Of a stretch of DNA of 45,801 bases, positions 45,062 through 45,801 are shown piece after piece. The notes under the pieces were generated by a model. That model was not told the origin of the DNA. It saw only the letters and a program-made list of their open reading frames with translations, and searched no databases. The position numbers were made by a program, and so were the translations under genes. The stretch is from assembly GCA_016931775.1 (NCBI GenBank), contig JAFGEC010000430.1:1-45801 (forward strand). The letters are read 5' to 3'. Positions within the stretch are counted from its first letter, which is position 1. The number at the start of each line of letters is the position of its first letter. This stretch comes from Candidatus Zhuqueibacterota bacterium. GTDB lineage: Bacteria; Zhuqueibacterota; Zhuqueibacteria; Residuimicrobiales; JAFGEC01.

Positions 45062-45089
45062 TTGATTTTTCGACAAATTTTGCTATATT
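45062..45089 (+). promoter_or_regulatory. Possible promoter of the M14-type gene
   Basis: TTGATT (45062-45067), a 16-base spacer and TATATT (45084-45089), about 40 bases before the ATG. The match is decent but not perfect. Confidence 0.45.
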
Positions 45090-45127
45090 AGTCGGAATCA
45101 TAACGTTTTATTCCCAAGGACAATCAA

Positions 45128-45801
45128 ATGAAAATATCCCGTTCTTACTGTGTTTTGATGGTGATTTTGATATCGACGTGTCGTCTCTACGGCCAGACGA
45201 CCGGTTATCGGCAATATAAAGAAATGACGGCACATCTAAAATCCATGGCCGAAAAATATCCGGATTTATTAAAACTGGCAAGTTTGGCGAAAAGTCCCGA
45301 ACATCGCGATGTCTGGGTGATGACCGTATCCCGTGGAAACCCCACCAATAAACCAGCCATGCTTGTCATCGGCGGGATTGAAACCACCGATATTGCAGGA
45401 AGTGAGTTATGCCTCCGGTTTCTGGACTCGCTGCTTGTTCTTCAGAAAAATGACGACATCGGAGCGCTGTTGGAAAAAAACACGCTCTATATCATTCCCC
45501 GTGCCAATCCCGATGGTGTGGAAGCTTTTTTTATAAAGCCCCGTTACGAATACCGCCTGAATTCCAGAGACAAGGATCTGGACAGGGATGGCACCATCAG
45601 CGAAGACGGTTACGATGACCTGAATGATGACGGCATCATCTCGGCCATGCGTGTTTCCGATCCGGAAGGGGAGTGGTGCACGGATGAGGATATTCCCCAG
45701 CTTTTAAAAAAGGCGGAACCGGGAAAAAAATGCACCGCACGGTACCGGCTGTTTACTGAAGGAATCGATAACGATAAAGACGGCAAAATAAATGAAGATG
45801 A
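45128..45801 (+). CDS. M14 carboxypeptidase-like protein, 3' part cut off, altered zinc site
   Basis: 224 residues of open frame to the window end, from an ATG with AAGGA upstream. A signal peptide (about 1-22) is followed by the M14 start YRQYKEMTAHLKSMAEKYPD and LVIGGIETTDIAGSELCLRF, then IPRANPDGVE. The HxxE zinc motif expected at 85-88 reads Glu-Thr-Thr-Asp (E85, D88). Aspartate-rich loops at 148-164 (RDKDLDRDGTISEDGYDD) and 214-224 (DNDKDGKINED) look like calcium sites inserted after the NPDG motif. It may be a non-catalytic or differently metallated peptidase relative. The C-terminal half is outside the window. Confidence 0.8.
   Translation, partial: MKISRSYCVLMVILISTCRLYGQTTGYRQYKEMTAHLKSMAEKYPDLLKLASLAKSPEHRDVWVMTVSRGNPTNKPAMLVIGGIETTDIAGSELCLRFLDSLLVLQKNDDIGALLEKNTLYIIPRANPDGVEAFFIKPRYEYRLNSRDKDLDRDGTISEDGYDDLNDDGIISAMRVSDPEGEWCTDEDIPQLLKKAEPGKKCTARYRLFTEGIDNDKDGKINED

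Noticed and set aside
44861-45076. 71-residue minus-strand frame with repeating SGK-type segments
   Set aside because: The apparent peptide repeats come from the DNA minisatellite; no start signal is visible.

Overview
The window looks like a chromosomal contig from an uncultured Gram-negative bacterium of the FCB superphylum, in or near Calditrichota/KSB1-type lineages. Three large secreted proteins, plus the wreck of a fourth, end in the beta-sandwich sorting domain that carries an NYPNPFNP-type motif and a lysine/arginine tail, which is typical of those phyla. There are outer-membrane beta-barrels (a FadL-type channel and a small OMP) and TRAP-type transport. Start codons are mostly preceded by good AGGAGG-type ribosome sites. 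The phylum call is inference from protein style; no rRNA or tRNA is present.

Layout. 1-703: a cut-off EamA permease. 836-14642, all minus strand: a FadL-like channel, a giant 2694-residue SGNH-hydrolase/Ig-repeat surface protein, a DUF3467 plus small OMP pair, and an SdrB/DUF11 secreted protein. 14920-22460, plus strand: a hotdog thioesterase, then a TPM protein, a nucleotidyltransferase-like protein and LemA, followed by an NAD-dependent epimerase, a DUF1080 protein, a zinc-ribbon membrane protein, an HD hydrolase and a TrmH-type methyltransferase. 22471-24365, minus strand: a YfaP-like secreted protein with a tiny coupled membrane ORF, and a PQQ-repeat pseudogene. 24751-31144: an MscS channel, an N-acetylmuramoyl-L-alanine amidase and a 1095-residue sorted secreted protein. 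31450-32734: three small, partly frame-broken genes. 33341-36796: a DUF523-DUF1722 protein, an ankyrin protein, a DUF4870 protein and an SpmA-SpmB fusion. 36998-44839: a ferredoxin, then a coherent sugar-acid module. 45128 to the end: a cut-off M14-type protein with altered zinc-site residues.

The most coherent system is 37240-44839: TRAP transporter (DctP, DctQ, DctM), LacI-family regulator, SDR oxidoreductase, 6-phosphogluconate dehydrogenase and a LarA-family nickel hydroxyacid racemase/epimerase. Two almost identical 16-bp palindromes of LacI-operator type lie just upstream of dctP and of the lacI gene, so this looks like one regulon for import and breakdown of an aldonate or similar sugar acid. 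No sugar-acid kinase and no LarB/LarC/LarE cofactor genes are in the window.

Most unusual non-coding or architectural features: two imperfect inverted-repeat elements of matched size (165 and 172 bp) in intergenic DNA; a carbohydrate-binding-like domain apparently nested inside the first Ig repeat of the giant protein; a minisatellite of about 20 bp before the M14 gene; and a PQQ gene apparently destroyed by a deletion at a short repeat. No CRISPR array, intact transposase, phage or recognisable defence system was seen.
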